A stretch of DNA of 64,000 nucleotides from contig CM046835.1 in the NCBI GenBank assembly GCA_025618425.1, positions 15,911,020 through 15,975,019 of the forward strand, given 5' to 3'. Position numbers and translations under genes: made by a program. This DNA is from Heliocidaris tuberculata. Lineage: Eukaryota; Echinodermata; Echinoidea; Camarodonta; Echinometridae. The stretch's first letter is position 1; the number at the start of each line of letters is the position of its first letter. Positions 1 through 10,951 of the stretch are shown piece by piece. The notes under the pieces were generated by a model. The model was not told where the DNA came from. It saw only the letters and a program-made list of their open reading frames with translations, and did no database searches.

Positions 1-528
1 GGGGTCTATAATCTTTATTTTGATCATTAGAACTATCCTGCCTCTAATATACCAGTAAATAAATTGTGTTCATGTGAAATATTAAACTATTCAAAATTTT
101 GAGTTTTTAACTCATTTTCAGGGAAACTACTTTTGTCAACATGTTTTTGATATTTTTTACTTGAAGAAAAAAAAAAAATCACTTTTGTGTTATACATATA
201 TAGCAGAATCCTCTCATCATATATAATGGTACTGCCAAGTGAATAGATCAAACCACTCATGGTTTCCGCCCAACACTCTGGGTTGAGTGTCACTTTCACA
301 CCCAGCATTATTTTCATAACCGAGGTTCAGGATCTCACCCCGACAAGCCCCCATAACTGGTATTTTCCACCACTCTGATAGGGCTGGCTACAACCCTGGT
401 CATTTTCATTACAAAACTGCATCAGATTTGTTTTTCTTTTTTTTTAACTGAACACAGAAAGCTTTCAGACAAAATTTTCAAACAGCTTTTGGATGAAAAA
501 TAAAAACTCTCAAGAATATCTGACTTAC
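1..528. other. BLOC1S4 last-intron sequence, no exon seen
   Basis: This stretch lies 3' of the last BLOC1S4 exon in the window, which ends at a GT donor on the minus strand at 528-527. It should therefore be intron. I looked for the short final exon that the family needs and found no convincing acceptor followed by a fitting frame, so that exon is probably beyond the left edge. The only small open frame (87-317, minus) is not supported. Confidence 0.5.
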
Positions 529-3500
529 TGAAAAAAGTGGAAAAGAACTGAACAGCGACTTGATTGAATTTAGAGTCCCTAGATCTTTCTCTGCTGCATT
601 GACGAGCTCTTCATAGGCATCAACGTTCTTTCTTACAACCGATACAAATTCCTGCAATATAAAAATGATGAAATAAACATCGAATTGAATAGTGATTACA
701 ATATTTCTGGTATAAACACTGTCTACTTTTAAATCATTCTGCCTTTAAAAGAAACAATATATGTAGGCCTAACATCATAGTCAATATCAAACAAACTACC
801 ATCAAGACTAGGTATCTCATTTTTGTAGCTAGGGCCAACATAAATTTGAACTGAATGTATATTATGGATACTTATTTGGACAAGGGTTAAAATGGTTGGG
901 ACCACATCTGATCGGGTCAGAATGATTCAGTGTTAATGGTCGTGCTCTTTTCTGGGGCTGTATTAATATATATCTTCAATAGATCTTGATGGTATACTTT
1001 CATTTTACTGTCCCCAAGGACAGAACTAAAATGCAAAGGCCACTTGGGGGTCAAACTATCCCAACAGCAATTTTATTCCTTTGCAATTCTTTGAGAGAAA
1101 TTGCCTTTTTTTTCATTTATAAAGCCCACCTTAAAGGGTACCATCACCAAAAAATACTTTGCTCTGTATGTCAGAGGTTCCATGCCATTATACTATGTTC
1201 AAAACATGGGCTTCAAATATTACTTATTTAAAGAGATATTGCAAGTTTAATTACACTCTCTATAAGCATAAACGCGACTCGTGATTAGCGACTCGGGATT
1301 AGACTACTCAACGCACCCGTATGCGCTCGCCAACATAAGGGCTCGCGTGGAACAAAACTCGGAGTTCGGTTCTGTGCGAGCACCTTAATGTTATCCCTTT
1401 TTTCCTTCATACTCCTTAACTGTTGACCTATAGAATGCTAGATAAAGTTCTTTGAGTTTAATTTTATACTTTCTAGCAGTATACAAATTATTTTTTCAGG
1501 TGGTTGGTACACTTTAAGATTTAAAGCGAAATTCCACCCTGGTAGGAAGGTGATTTTAATAAAAGGAGAAAAATGAGAGAAACAGAGTAGTGAAAGTTTG
1601 AGCAAAATCCGATAAGAAATAAGAAAGTTATGAATTTTGAAGTTGTAATCAAACACAAATTGGCAATTTTGTGACGTATCTTGTGAGCTCCTCTCCCATT
1701 TCCTCAGTACAGAAAACTTTATAAATTTTCATTTTCTTAGTTTTTGATGAAGGAATAGATTTGTTTCATACAGGTTATAAAAACATATGTTTTTTTTGTA
1801 TGAGCAATGATTATATCTAAGGTGCACGTATGATTGAATATTTTCTTATAGAGAAAATGGAAATTAATGATCTTTGGGGTACAGGCAAAATGGGGGAGGA
1901 GTTCGCAAGATACGTCATGGAGTTGCCAATTTGTGTTTGATTGATTACAACTTCAAAAATTTGTAACTTTCTTATTTATTATTGGATTCTGCTCAAACCT
2001 TCACTGATATGTTTCGTTAATTTTTTCTGCTTCTTTTAAAACCAACTTGTAATCAGGGTGGACTTCCCCTTTACGGGGCCAAATCAGCCTCAGCCAGACT
2101 GCCCTTGTTAATTTCCATGCTGCCTGCCCTCATTTACCTCAAGTTGATCAATCCTTGTAAAGGTCTTCTCCATGTTCTTGGCTTTGGTATGAATCTCTGG
2201 AAGACTTCTGTTCAAGGCAAGGGATGTGTCTGTTCTAACCTACAAAAGAAAAGAGAACGTTTGGTTCTGGATTGAAGGCTGTGCGATTCAGACAAGGCAT
2301 ATTAGAAAACACTTATGCAGTTTTGTGGAGGCAACAATTTGGGTGTAAAATAATGTTACCCTCAATTATAAATGTGAAACAAATGAGAGAAAAAAATGTT
2401 GCTTGTTTACTTACCATGTCAACCACAGCACAAAACTCATCAAGTTTGGTCAGCATTTCTTCAATTTCTTCTTCTAAGTGTTGACTCTACAAGAGGGATG
2501 AAAAATTCACACACAGAATAAAGGAATGGATTGATACAGTATATACAGAGCTACTTCCAATCAATTATACACCTCAACTTATAACTTCCTACGCTTGTTC
2601 AAATCTTGTAAGAGAGTTTCAAAGGATTAGAAAGATTACCGGCTAAAAGAAATAGCCTACTTCATGAAGGTGAGAGATCCAATCAAAGGAATCATACTGA
2701 ACTAAGAGTAAGATACTGGATCGTCCTAAATTGTCAGAGGCAGGTTTTTCCCTGCATTCTACAGATTCTTTCAGTTTCAGGTGTAGATCTGCAACTTAAG
2801 AGCCTTACACTAAAGCCTAAAGGTTGACCGCAGCTGAAAACGACACATCCTCATATTCAGATGACTCTCTGTGGAGATGAAGACATTTATTTTCTTTTGC
2901 TTGTCAACACTTGCACTCATTGGAAATTTTTGAGCTTACTTGTCACCAACTTTGGAAAAGGCCCTTGCTTGCCTTGGTCCTACACCCCACATTTCCCCCA
3001 TTATAAAATTATAAATAAAAGGTCTTCGACAGTTACACTATGCTACTTTAACAGTTACGCCATCTTCTTTCTTTCTTTCTTTCATTTACTTTATTCATGA
3101 TCTATCATATGGTTAGAGTGCCTAACATGCCCAAGACTGCGCAGTGCTCTTGTCTGCACACAGTATGTGTAACTGCAGGATTATGATAAAAGAAAACACA
3201 AAACGAACACATTTCATCTTTATCATAGCGATAAATATTCATGCAAAGAGTGGGTCAAAATACTGAAAATATTTCTTGTTCAGTGTTGTTTCAACATGTT
3301 CAAACAGTTTATTCACAACACATTTAACATGTTTAAGCCTCAAAATGTTAATTCAAGAAGTTTCATGTCAAAACTTAGTCTTAAACTCCTTAACTGGAGG
3401 AATATTGAAAACATTTTTGTTCATTTATAGGTCACCTATAAATCTAAGGTCAAATCTTAGGTGCGCAGTCATCATGGTCATAGGGCTCCACATCAAAGTC

Positions 3501-4941
3501 CATTATAGATCTAGACTCTACTTGTCTTTAGACTTTTATGGTGGTTGATCCAGTGTCCGAACCCTTTTCAGAAAATCAACGATAGCAAATTAAATATCAT
3601 ATGAATATCTGTCAAACTTACATAATGAATGTTCAAAGTCCTACAGAAAAAGAAGTTGATGGAATTTTAAAAAGACAACCTAGATTTAATATGATATTCT
3701 CTTCCGAGTGAACCCCTTCCCAACGACGCGGCGTTTTGGTCCCTTGAAAAAGGTACTGTATTTCCGAACGTGTGAAACCTATGGGAAAAAGACACAACCT
3801 TTGTTTCAATCAGGCCCCTAAAGGTCCGCCATCTTGTCGGGGTCCATTAGAAGGCCCGATAAGCACCTTTGCATAATTCATGAGCGTAAATGCATGATTC
3901 ATTTTGTAAGATGCTCCCCGAGAGTAACATTTGTTTGTACGCGGTATGAAACACATTGCGTGCATCAGCTTAGAGCATGCGCAGTAAGAAAGGTCAAATT
4001 CAGTAATATATGCATTTATGGTAATGTATTCATCGCTTCAACGTACAGATTCGGCGAATCAGCGTCGGTAATTTCTAATTGTGGCAGACGGCGCTCGGTC
4101 AATGCACTTTAATTGTAATCGATCTCCGAATCAAAATATATCGCTTTGCAAATTTGTAAACAAGTAAATAAAGCTAAAAATGTTACCGGACAGACCGAAT
4201 CAAATCTAATCATGGATACAGATAATGTAAAAATAAATGTAAATTACTTGACAAGTCACCAGAGGCATAAGTCTCTTTTCTTGTTGATATACTTAAAACC
4301 GGTGAATATATTCATTCGATATGCATAAAGGATAATGATAAATAAATAATAAATAAATGATACATGTATAACGAAGAAAAAAAAGAAAGAAAAAAAAACA
4401 TGCAGCGTAGGATTTTTTCCAAGATGGTTTTCATAACAGAAAGGATAATCTTCATTTGGGGGTGAGGGATGGGGTCCTTTAGTTAATTGAGGTTTTTTCT
4501 CTTTAGTCTTGATGTAAATGATTTTTTTTTTTCTAAATAATATAAGTGTATGGTTTTTTTTTTTTTGGAAGGGATTTTTTTAAATATTATTATCAAAAGG
4601 AACAATCCACTAGCATAGCTGAAGGGGGGGGGGGGGGGGGCAGAGTGCCCTCCGACAACTTTTTCCCCCACTTTTTTTTTCTTGCTTGTCAGGGAAAACA
4701 TGTGATTAAACCCCCCCCCCCCCCCCCGAGCGTCTTTATGGAGGGCTGGGGAAAAAAGTTGTGCCCCCCCTTTTTTTTTCTTTTTTGGAAGGGATCTTTT
4801 TTTCAATTATCAAAAGGAAAAATCCACTAGCATAGCTGAAGGGGGGGGGGGGGGGGCAGAGTGCCCTCCGACAACTTTTCCCCCACTTTTTTTTCTTGCT
4901 TGTCAGAGAATTATGGAGGAAAACATGTGATAAAAAAAAGT

Positions 4942-4977
<36 letters not shown>

Positions 4978-5429
4978 AGCGAGTTTTGGAGAGCTGGCGA
5001 GAAGAAAAAAATACGGGTCTCCCTTCAAGCAGAATTTTAGAATTTACATTTTTTTTTGTTTTTTTTTGTTTTTGTTTTTGCTTGTCAGAGAATTATGAAG
5101 GAAAACATCTGATAACTCCCCCCCCCCCCCCCCACCCAATGAGCGCCACTGGAACAATCAAAATATGGGGAAGAATTATCTTCTAACTTTTTATTTGCAT
5201 TTGAGCGTAAAGGGGGGCAAGGGGGGCAAAGTGCCCCCGACATGTTTTGAAAAAAAAAAGGTTATCGGGGGAGCGTTTCATGAAAGGAAGTTGTCGGATA
5301 TTTTATCCGACAACTGTTATAAGCTACTGAAATCCTTGCATCTGATTGACCGAGAGCAAATTTGTTGGATAAAATATCTGACAAGTCCTTTCATGAAACG
5401 CCCCCCCTTGTTCCTGAACAAGATTCTCG

Positions 5430-5465
<36 letters not shown>

Positions 5466-8400
5466 AGCGACTTTTGAGGGCTGGCGAACTTTTGGAGGGC
5501 TGGCGAACTATTCGGAACTGATAACCTTTTTTTTTTTTTCTTTCTTTAATGCTTTTCAGAGAATTATGGAGGAAAACTGGACCCCATAAAATCTGATACC
5601 CCCCCTCGATCCACTGAGCGACTTTTGGAAGGCTGGGGGGGGGGGGGGGGGTTGTCGCCATTGATAATAACGCCTTTTTTTTTAACCCCTCTTGACGCCA
5701 AGGTCCAGATACACCCTGTTGCCATTCCTTTCCAGCTTTCATGCCTGTAAGTCACCACTCAATCACAAGTCTTATACAATACCATTCATTTCCATCAACT
5801 TATGTTTGACCATTCCAGTCAAAGCTCATTGTCTTCACTCTTCCTTTCACAAACGCAGGGGTGTCGCTAGAGAATTTTGAATGGGCAATAGTAACTGTGC
5901 CGAGAAAAAGAATTCCCACAAATTTCCAACAATGAAAAAGTGAAACTGAAGTTTATATTTCCATATTTTTTTGACATGCCAAAATACTGAGTTTGAAACA
6001 TTACAAATATTAAGGTGTATTACCATCTCGCCACCCCAGGGGTGCATCCAGGATTTTGTAAAAGATGGGGCACACATTGCAGAAAATTCTCTGACAAGTT
6101 GAAAAGGTCATTTCAAAGGAGGCAGGGGGGGGGTACAATCTTGAAGTTGTATACTGAAGGTATGTCACTTTGTATCAAGGGGGGCATGGGCCGGAAATGC
6201 CCCCTTCCACCCCCACCCCCTCGAGCGATACCACTGCTTTTTCTCTCATTTTTTTATCTTTCTCATTCCATTCTAACTCTGGCTTATCTTTCACGCAAAC
6301 TTTGCATAACATTTCTAGGTATGGAACCCCCCCCCCCCCTTCGAATACGCTGTGTAAAAGTATATCACATGAACATTATCACTAAAATGAGAATTCAATT
6401 TAGAATTAAAAAGCTCTCAGAATATGTAAATGTTTTAGGTAACTAGATAGATGACTTTCCATCCCCTTAACATGATAAAAGAGATGAACTAAATCCTTTT
6501 TTGTTTTTGTTGTCAATTTAATAACAATAAATATCAATTCAAATAACAAGTTTATAATTTGAAGAAAAAAAAAGAAGAAAATCTTGAAATTGCACATCCC
6601 TGCAGAAGTCTAGAGGTAAGTCAAATTTTCATATCACTTAGTATATCACTGAATGAACATTCGGTTTTTCTCACAAGTTCTCAAGCAATTGGCGTATCAA
6701 CTGTTTCATTCTATTATACTGTTGAAATGGTCACCGACATAAATCAAATCTACTAGGTTTTGTTAAATTTCATTCAGCTGAAGGCACTTATTTTTTAGAA
6801 TTTCAGCAAATGTAATATTCCAACAAAAATCCTCCAAATCAGAAACCCTTGTTAGGGATATCTGTATTGTTTTATTCTGAATGAAATTCCAAACTTCATT
6901 ACATGTATCCACTCGTGAGACTCCTGATCTAGTTAACAGGAATGAAGAGCTGTAGTGGTAATCCGTAGGTCTGTTGAATGAAAAGAGAAAATGGAACAAA
7001 TTAAAAACTATTTAGGTCGTAAACAATAAGAAAGGACTGCAATGTGCCAGATATATGCATGACTCAAACACAGTGAATATTGCTTGATAAAAAGCTATTT
7101 CACCAACATTCATTAAAATTAAGTTCTTTTGTAAGCATGAAAATGGAAATGATGAATCCCTATAAAAATTAAATAAAATTCCCATATTTGACTAAAATTC
7201 TTCTTTTTCAGGTCAAAGGGAAAGGAAATTACAATCGTTTCAAATAACTTGCTTCCTCTTCAAGTTGTGTACTATTGATATAGGCCTATCATATATTTTT
7301 TATATTGATATATATATTTTTTTTTTTTTTTTTTTGGGGGGGGGGTATTGTCAAATTTAATCATGCACAGTAAACACCTACCTCTCCAAGCTTGATCATG
7401 CAGGTCAGTATATCTGCTCTTTGTTCATTTCTCCTGATTGTGTATCTCAATATTCTTTCACCATCCATTGTAAAGAATCATGCTGTGTAAAAAAAAGGAT
7501 GAATAAATTTATAAGTACATGTGTAAGTAAAAGTAATTTAGAGGTACACAATATATACTTCTACTCCACTAATTCTGACTTTTTTTGATCTTCTCAAACA
7601 TCTAAATACATCTAATTTAGATCATAGATCAAAGCTCAAAAGAGACCGTTTTCACAGAATGTATTGTGAATAAATGTGAAGAGTAATCTTCTCCTTCTTC
7701 TCCATGCTTACACACAATGCTGGGCTTTGTTGGTAATGGTTTAAAATGTTTGCATAGTTTTAGGACAAGCTATTAAAAAATCAATGGCAACTAGTAAGGG
7801 TATCTGTAATATGCTTTTAACTAACACATTCAGGGACCCCTGGAAGCCCTAACTGCTTTTATATTTCATTTCCTTGTTTCCTGTTAAATTACAATATTTA
7901 TGATAATCATAATATGATTCAAATTACATCATACATGTATAGTATAAGCATATAGATACTCCGGAAATGTTCTGTAAACTTACCTGTAATTTAGAACTTA
8001 GGCTAAATTTCTGCTTCATCATGTATGGTCAACAGTTTGCGCAATGTTTGAATAACATTTCTTGGGTTCCTTTCCATTTTGATCTGTTTAAAAAAAAAAA
8101 TGAAACAGAGTTGTCACTTTTTTGGTCTTTCTTGTTACAGTCATAGCTACATTGATATTAATTTTTTTATCAGGCAAATAAATTCCATTCCAATCCATTA
8201 TTTTTCATATGTCAAAATTCAATAATCATCAGCTATCTTATGTTTATTAAACTGCATTCAAGCTACATAAGTTTCTGGGAAAGAAAAAGAAACGGCCTCA
8301 GCAACAAAACTTTCTAGCGACTGAAATTTTGAACAGGGATCCCTAAACTGGCTTTAACACCAGACTGAATTTTTGCCCAAAATACATTTGCCTCCCCCCC

Positions 8401-10008
8401 CCCCTCAAAAAAAAAAATATATATATAATAATCATAGTCTATCAGACTCTAGTTAACTTACAGTCAGTTTAATTGACCAAATGGCATTAATTGAACCAAA
8501 TATAGTAGATACAAGTCTTTTAAGAACGAAAAAAAAAAAGTCAGGCATGAAAGTGAAGTTGAACAGAGTTCTTATCAAACAGAGATCTACTTTGACTTTG
8601 TCCCCCATGCACAGCTTTAGCCCTAGCCAAGTCTACATCTACTCAAGATAGATCTAGACTATCCTTCAGACTTCGGTTTATGGAATAAAATTTCAAAAAA
8701 TATTCAGAGTTCAAAACAGTAAACCTCGTGTAACATTAATGAATTTATATCTGCACTAATTTTGGTCTACATATCTTATCAAAATCGTAGAATCGTAGAA
8801 TCGCACCACACAGTCAAAGTTTCCAAATCTAACGTTAACCGTAGTCTGGTAGACTACGTTAGATCCAAGTCCAAGTTGGACTAACGAATGCGCTTATGTG
8901 CAGCACACAGATGAACAACATGAGGAAAAGCTTATGCAATATAGTCTATCATCATTCAAAGAGTTTGCTAACATTAGATCTGTTTAGATCTTTTTAGATC
9001 CAACTTGTTTGCATGTATTGAATTTTTGACGCTGTCGAAATAGCCACAGCGCTGGTGACTGAAACTGGCCCGTGACTGCCCGGGTAGCTGTCATGAGCCG
9101 CAGCGTGTGAGGACAGCGATCTCCGTGTCAAATTACATCTCGACGATACATCTAGAACTGTAATTTCGAGAGAAAATTGTTTCAATTCTTTTTCAAAAGA
9201 ACTCTTGTGAATCCTTTTGAAATGTAGATAAATTATCGTAGATCACCTAGAATTGTACAAGTTATTTTTATTGATAAACTAAATGTACGAAATTTAATGA
9301 TAATTTGACCTCTACTCACCTTGTCCTTTTGAACTAACATCTCTCATTTCGTGCGGATGACGTCTGGCATATAATCTGCATAGATCTAATTAATAGGTCT
9401 TGAATTGACGAAGTTGAGGTCAAGTAAATTTTGATCGATACTATCGAATTATGTACATATTCATGACCTAGCATCCAATCAAAGTTTCACAATAAACTGA
9501 CACGCACAAGAAATATGAATAATGCAACGTATCGGGTGCTTATCGGGCTCTTCAAATGATCCGAAAGAGGCGGGGCCTAATTCCATTCGCGTAATGATTT
9601 CCGCGCGTGCTGCTTTCCGTCTAGTAAATCTATTATACGTCTATGGTTTCAATAGTGTGGTTTTCATACGCGTAATCCCAAGCGTATGAAAACCCATTTT
9701 AGGCGCTTAACTTTACACGTACGGTAATACAATCTGTTCGGAATTACAATCCTTGACTACTTAGTTTAGTACAGTGGGCGCTGAGCTGAGCGGGAGCACG
9801 GGCCAGCATGGGCCGCGGCTGTCCGATTCGGTTCTGCCTCAAGCTCAGCCAGCTCTCACCAGCTCTGATCAGAGTAAAGACTCACTTGTTTCTTTGGCTC
9901 TATGTCAAAATAGCTAGCATAACCGGAGGCAGCTTGCTCGACACAATCCTCCACAGATGATAATCCTGATAAACTGTTTGAACCTGATGTTACTTCTGCC
10001 ATTTTCAT
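529..10008 (-). CDS. BLOC1S4: BLOC-1 complex subunit 4 (cappuccino), 3' end off window
   Basis: Subunit of BLOC-1, the cytosolic complex that helps make lysosome-related organelles and sort endosomal cargo. Four minus-strand exons join in phase 0: 10008-9886, 2486-2415, 2239-2138 and 651-529, giving 41+24+34+41 = 140 residues with a GT donor after the last, so the C-terminal exon lies off the left edge. The recognition rests on the order of conserved blocks: an AASGYASYF block near residue 27, TKLDEFCAVVDM near 54-65, SLPEIHTKAKNMEKTFTRID near 77-96, and an ending with LGTLNSIKSLFSSFPLFS. The human protein has matching AAAGYA, TRVDEFVGMLDM and RIYSRIDRLE blocks. The helical, charged makeup fits a coiled-coil subunit. 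The start is ATG at 10008; an in-frame ATG at 10002 has better context (AAAATGG). Intron 1 is 7.4 kb and packed with transposon material. Family assignment is firm; the exact start is less so. Confidence 0.88.
1521..2074. mobile_element. Palindromic TTAA-type MITE in BLOC1S4 intron 3
   Basis: Long inverted repeat. The left end begins TTAAAGCGAAATTCCACCCTG, and the right end read on the other strand begins GTAAAGGGGAAGTCCACCCTG, so the right TTAA seems mutated to TTAC. The arms also match inside: the words around 1600-1690 (AAGAAAGTTATGAATTTTG, then CACAAATTGGCAA, then GACGTATCTTG) return in reverse complement at 1895-1975. Related copies sit at 16679-17050 and 56900-57130. No protein is encoded, so this is a non-autonomous element. 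Confidence 0.7.
3537..3810 (+). mobile_element. TA-type MITE, left half only
   Basis: This is the first 274 bp of a 380-bp MITE that is complete at 10314-10694, 10952-11332 and 35513-35891. It starts TATGGTGGTTGATCCAGTG and matches the full copies up to GTTTCAAT, where similarity stops abruptly. The missing right half lies in the same orientation at 9646-9759 and begins with the same GTTTCAAT. Confidence 0.8.
4549..5690. repeat. Tandem array with long poly-G and poly-C runs
   Basis: A unit of about 220 bp repeats: GGAAGGGAT at 4567 and again at 4787, each followed by ATTATCAAAAGGA, CACTAGCATAGCTGAAGG, a G run of 16-19, GTGCCCTCCGACAAC, and later a C run before GAGCG. A third, decayed unit starts near 5041. 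The C run at 5431-5464 is over 30 bp. Open frames here are proline/glycine artefacts of the homopolymers. Run lengths are likely to be unreliable in any assembly. Confidence 0.7.
5267..5407. mobile_element. Short hairpin MITE
   Basis: An inverted repeat inside the G/C-run array. The left arm reads GAGCGTTTCATGAAAGGA then GTTGTCGGATATTTTATCC. The right arm reads GGATAAAATATCTGACAAG then TCCTTTCATGAAACGCCCC. The arms are about 45 bp and the loop about 50 bp. No coding sequence is present. Confidence 0.6.
6929..9360 (-). other. Unassigned spliced unit (exon candidates) in BLOC1S4 intron 1
   Basis: Four minus-strand pieces have good splice borders. An exon ends at 9320 before GTGAGT. A second runs 8083-7984 (pyrimidine tract and CAG before it, GTAAGT after it). 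A third runs 7482-7382 (TTTTTTTTACACAG before it, GTAGGT after it). A fourth starts at 6970 after TTCATTCAACAG. The third plus fourth read from ATG at 7468 as a 42-residue frame starting MDGERILRYTIRRNEQRADI and stopping at 6929. The second exon holds only a 24-codon frame. I recognise no family. It could be a non-coding RNA, alternative 5' exons of BLOC1S4, or a small gene carried by the inserted segment. Splice signals are seen directly; joining them is inference. Confidence 0.3.
9646..9759 (+). mobile_element. TA-type MITE, right half only
   Basis: This is the last 114 bp of the MITE whose left half is at 3537-3810. It starts at GTTTCAATAGTGTGG, contains the internal palindrome TTTTCATACGCG...CGTATGAAAA and ends at CCTTGACTA, exactly as the full copies do. 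Together the two halves rebuild one element with the 8-bp GTTTCAAT shared. Confidence 0.8.
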
Positions 10009-10130
10009 GTCATTTGCTGTCGATGCGATGTCGACTGTCGAGATCCTCAATGGTGGTACAATATCAATATGATGTCGGTCGAGATTTTATCGCATGCGCG
10101 CGCGCGCGCGCCACAATACGGGTCGACCAT
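10009..10130 (-). promoter_or_regulatory. Probable BLOC1S4 5' UTR and promoter
   Basis: The stretch directly upstream of the BLOC1S4 start includes a short out-of-frame ATG at 10013 (stop after two codons) and a CG-alternating run at 10094-10111 that could form Z-DNA and is CpG rich. No TATA box is evident. The transcription start is not determinable from sequence alone. Confidence 0.4.
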
Positions 10131-10132
10131 AT

Positions 10133-10845
10133 TTAAAGGAGAATGAAACCCCTGGCCTGGGGAAAAAGAGAGGGTAGAGAGAAGCAATTTTTAAAAAGTT
10201 CCATCAAAATTTTAAAAGAAAATGAGAAATTTATGAAAGTTTGAAAAGTCTCAATTTACTTTCTATGGCAATCCTCAAATTTAATTGGCAATTTTGCTTC
10301 AAAGTGACAGGTATAGTCAAGTATTGTAACTCCGAACAGATTGTATTACCGAACGTGTAAAGTTAAGCGCCTAAAATGGGTTTTCATACGCGTGGGATTA
10401 CGCGTATGAAAACCACACTATTGATACCAAGGTTGTGTCTTTTTCCCATAGGTTTCACACGTTCGGAATTACGGTACCTTTTTGAAGGGACCAAAACGCC
10501 GCGTAGTTGGGAAGGGGTTCACTCGGAAGGGAATATCGTATTAAATCTACGTTGTCTTTTTAAAATTCCATCAACTTCTTTTTTTGTAGGACTTTGAGCA
10601 TTCAATATGTATAGTTTGACAGATATTCGTTTCATATTTTATTTGCTATCGTTGATTTTCTGAAAAGTGTTCGGACACTGGATCAACCACCATATAGTAG
10701 TATGATAGTGGATCCAGTTTCCGAACACTTTTCAGAAAATCAACTTTTTCATTTCGTAACCGATTTTGATGAAACTTTTTAAAAATTGCTTCTCTCTATC
10801 CTCTCTTTTCATTAAAATGGATTCCAGGGTTTCATTCTCCTTTAA
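10133..10845. mobile_element. TTAA-flanked MITE interrupted by another MITE
   Basis: The left end TTAAAGGAGAATGAAACCC and the right end, reverse-complemented, TTAAAGGAGAATGAAACCC are a perfect inverted pair, and both include TTAA, the target duplication of piggyBac/Kolobok-type elements. Inner arms also match (CAATTTTTAAAAAGTT near 10186 against AACTTTTTAAAAATTG near 10774). A complete TA-type MITE (10314-10694) is inserted inside it, so this element is the older one. Confidence 0.75.
10314..10694 (-). mobile_element. Complete TA-type MITE nested in TTAA MITE
   Basis: Full-length 381-bp copy in reverse orientation: it begins TAGTCAAGTATTGTAAC and ends GGATCAACCACCATA. It carries the palindrome GGGTTTTCATACGCG...CGCGTATGAAAACC and two CCGAACGTG/CACGTTCGG words. 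The ends form only a weak inverted repeat (both reach CCGAAC about 20 bp in). TA at both edges suggests a TA target site. No open frame of note. Confidence 0.78.
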
Positions 10846-10951
10846 CTCGTACATACGTACGTACGTGTGTATATTGCGAGCGCGCGGCCGATGGATATGG
10901 ACGCGGCTACATTCTGAAAATTCTGAAAACTCGTTATACATAATATTGTTG

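Larger units (their letters stand above)
3811..9645. mobile_element. 5.8-kb segment inserted in a MITE, candidate large transposon
   Basis: Both edges are the 8-bp word GTTTCAAT (3803-3810 and 9646-9653), which occurs once in intact MITE copies, so this looks like a target duplication around an insertion. The left edge starts CAGGCCCCTAAAGG; the right edge, reverse-complemented, starts CATAGACGTATAATAG. There is no long terminal inverted repeat. Just inside both ends lies an inverted match: GCCCGATAAGCACC at about 3854 and its complement near 9534, followed by TTGCATAATTCAT and TTGCATTATTCAT. The left end also holds GGTCCGCCATCTTG (YY1-like) and the right end a GC box. Inside are the G/C-run array, splice-bordered exon candidates and AT-rich DNA. 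The superfamily is undetermined; an 8-bp duplication is typical of hAT and P types. Confidence 0.5.

Noticed and set aside
4483..5758. Several overlapping frames of 90-140 codons on both strands rich in Pro, Gly and Lys
   Set aside because: They are created by poly-C, poly-G and poly-A runs, overlap each other on both strands and have no domain or splice context.
6763..6969. 68-codon minus frame (PTDYHYSSSFLLTRSG...) as coding part of the exon at 6970
   Set aside because: It needs an exon phase that no upstream candidate exon provides; the phase-0 joint gives a stop after 13 codons.
10094..10111. CG-alternating run as a CpG-island centre
   Set aside because: It is only 18 bp of simple repeat; the surrounding sequence is not long or GC-rich enough to call an island.
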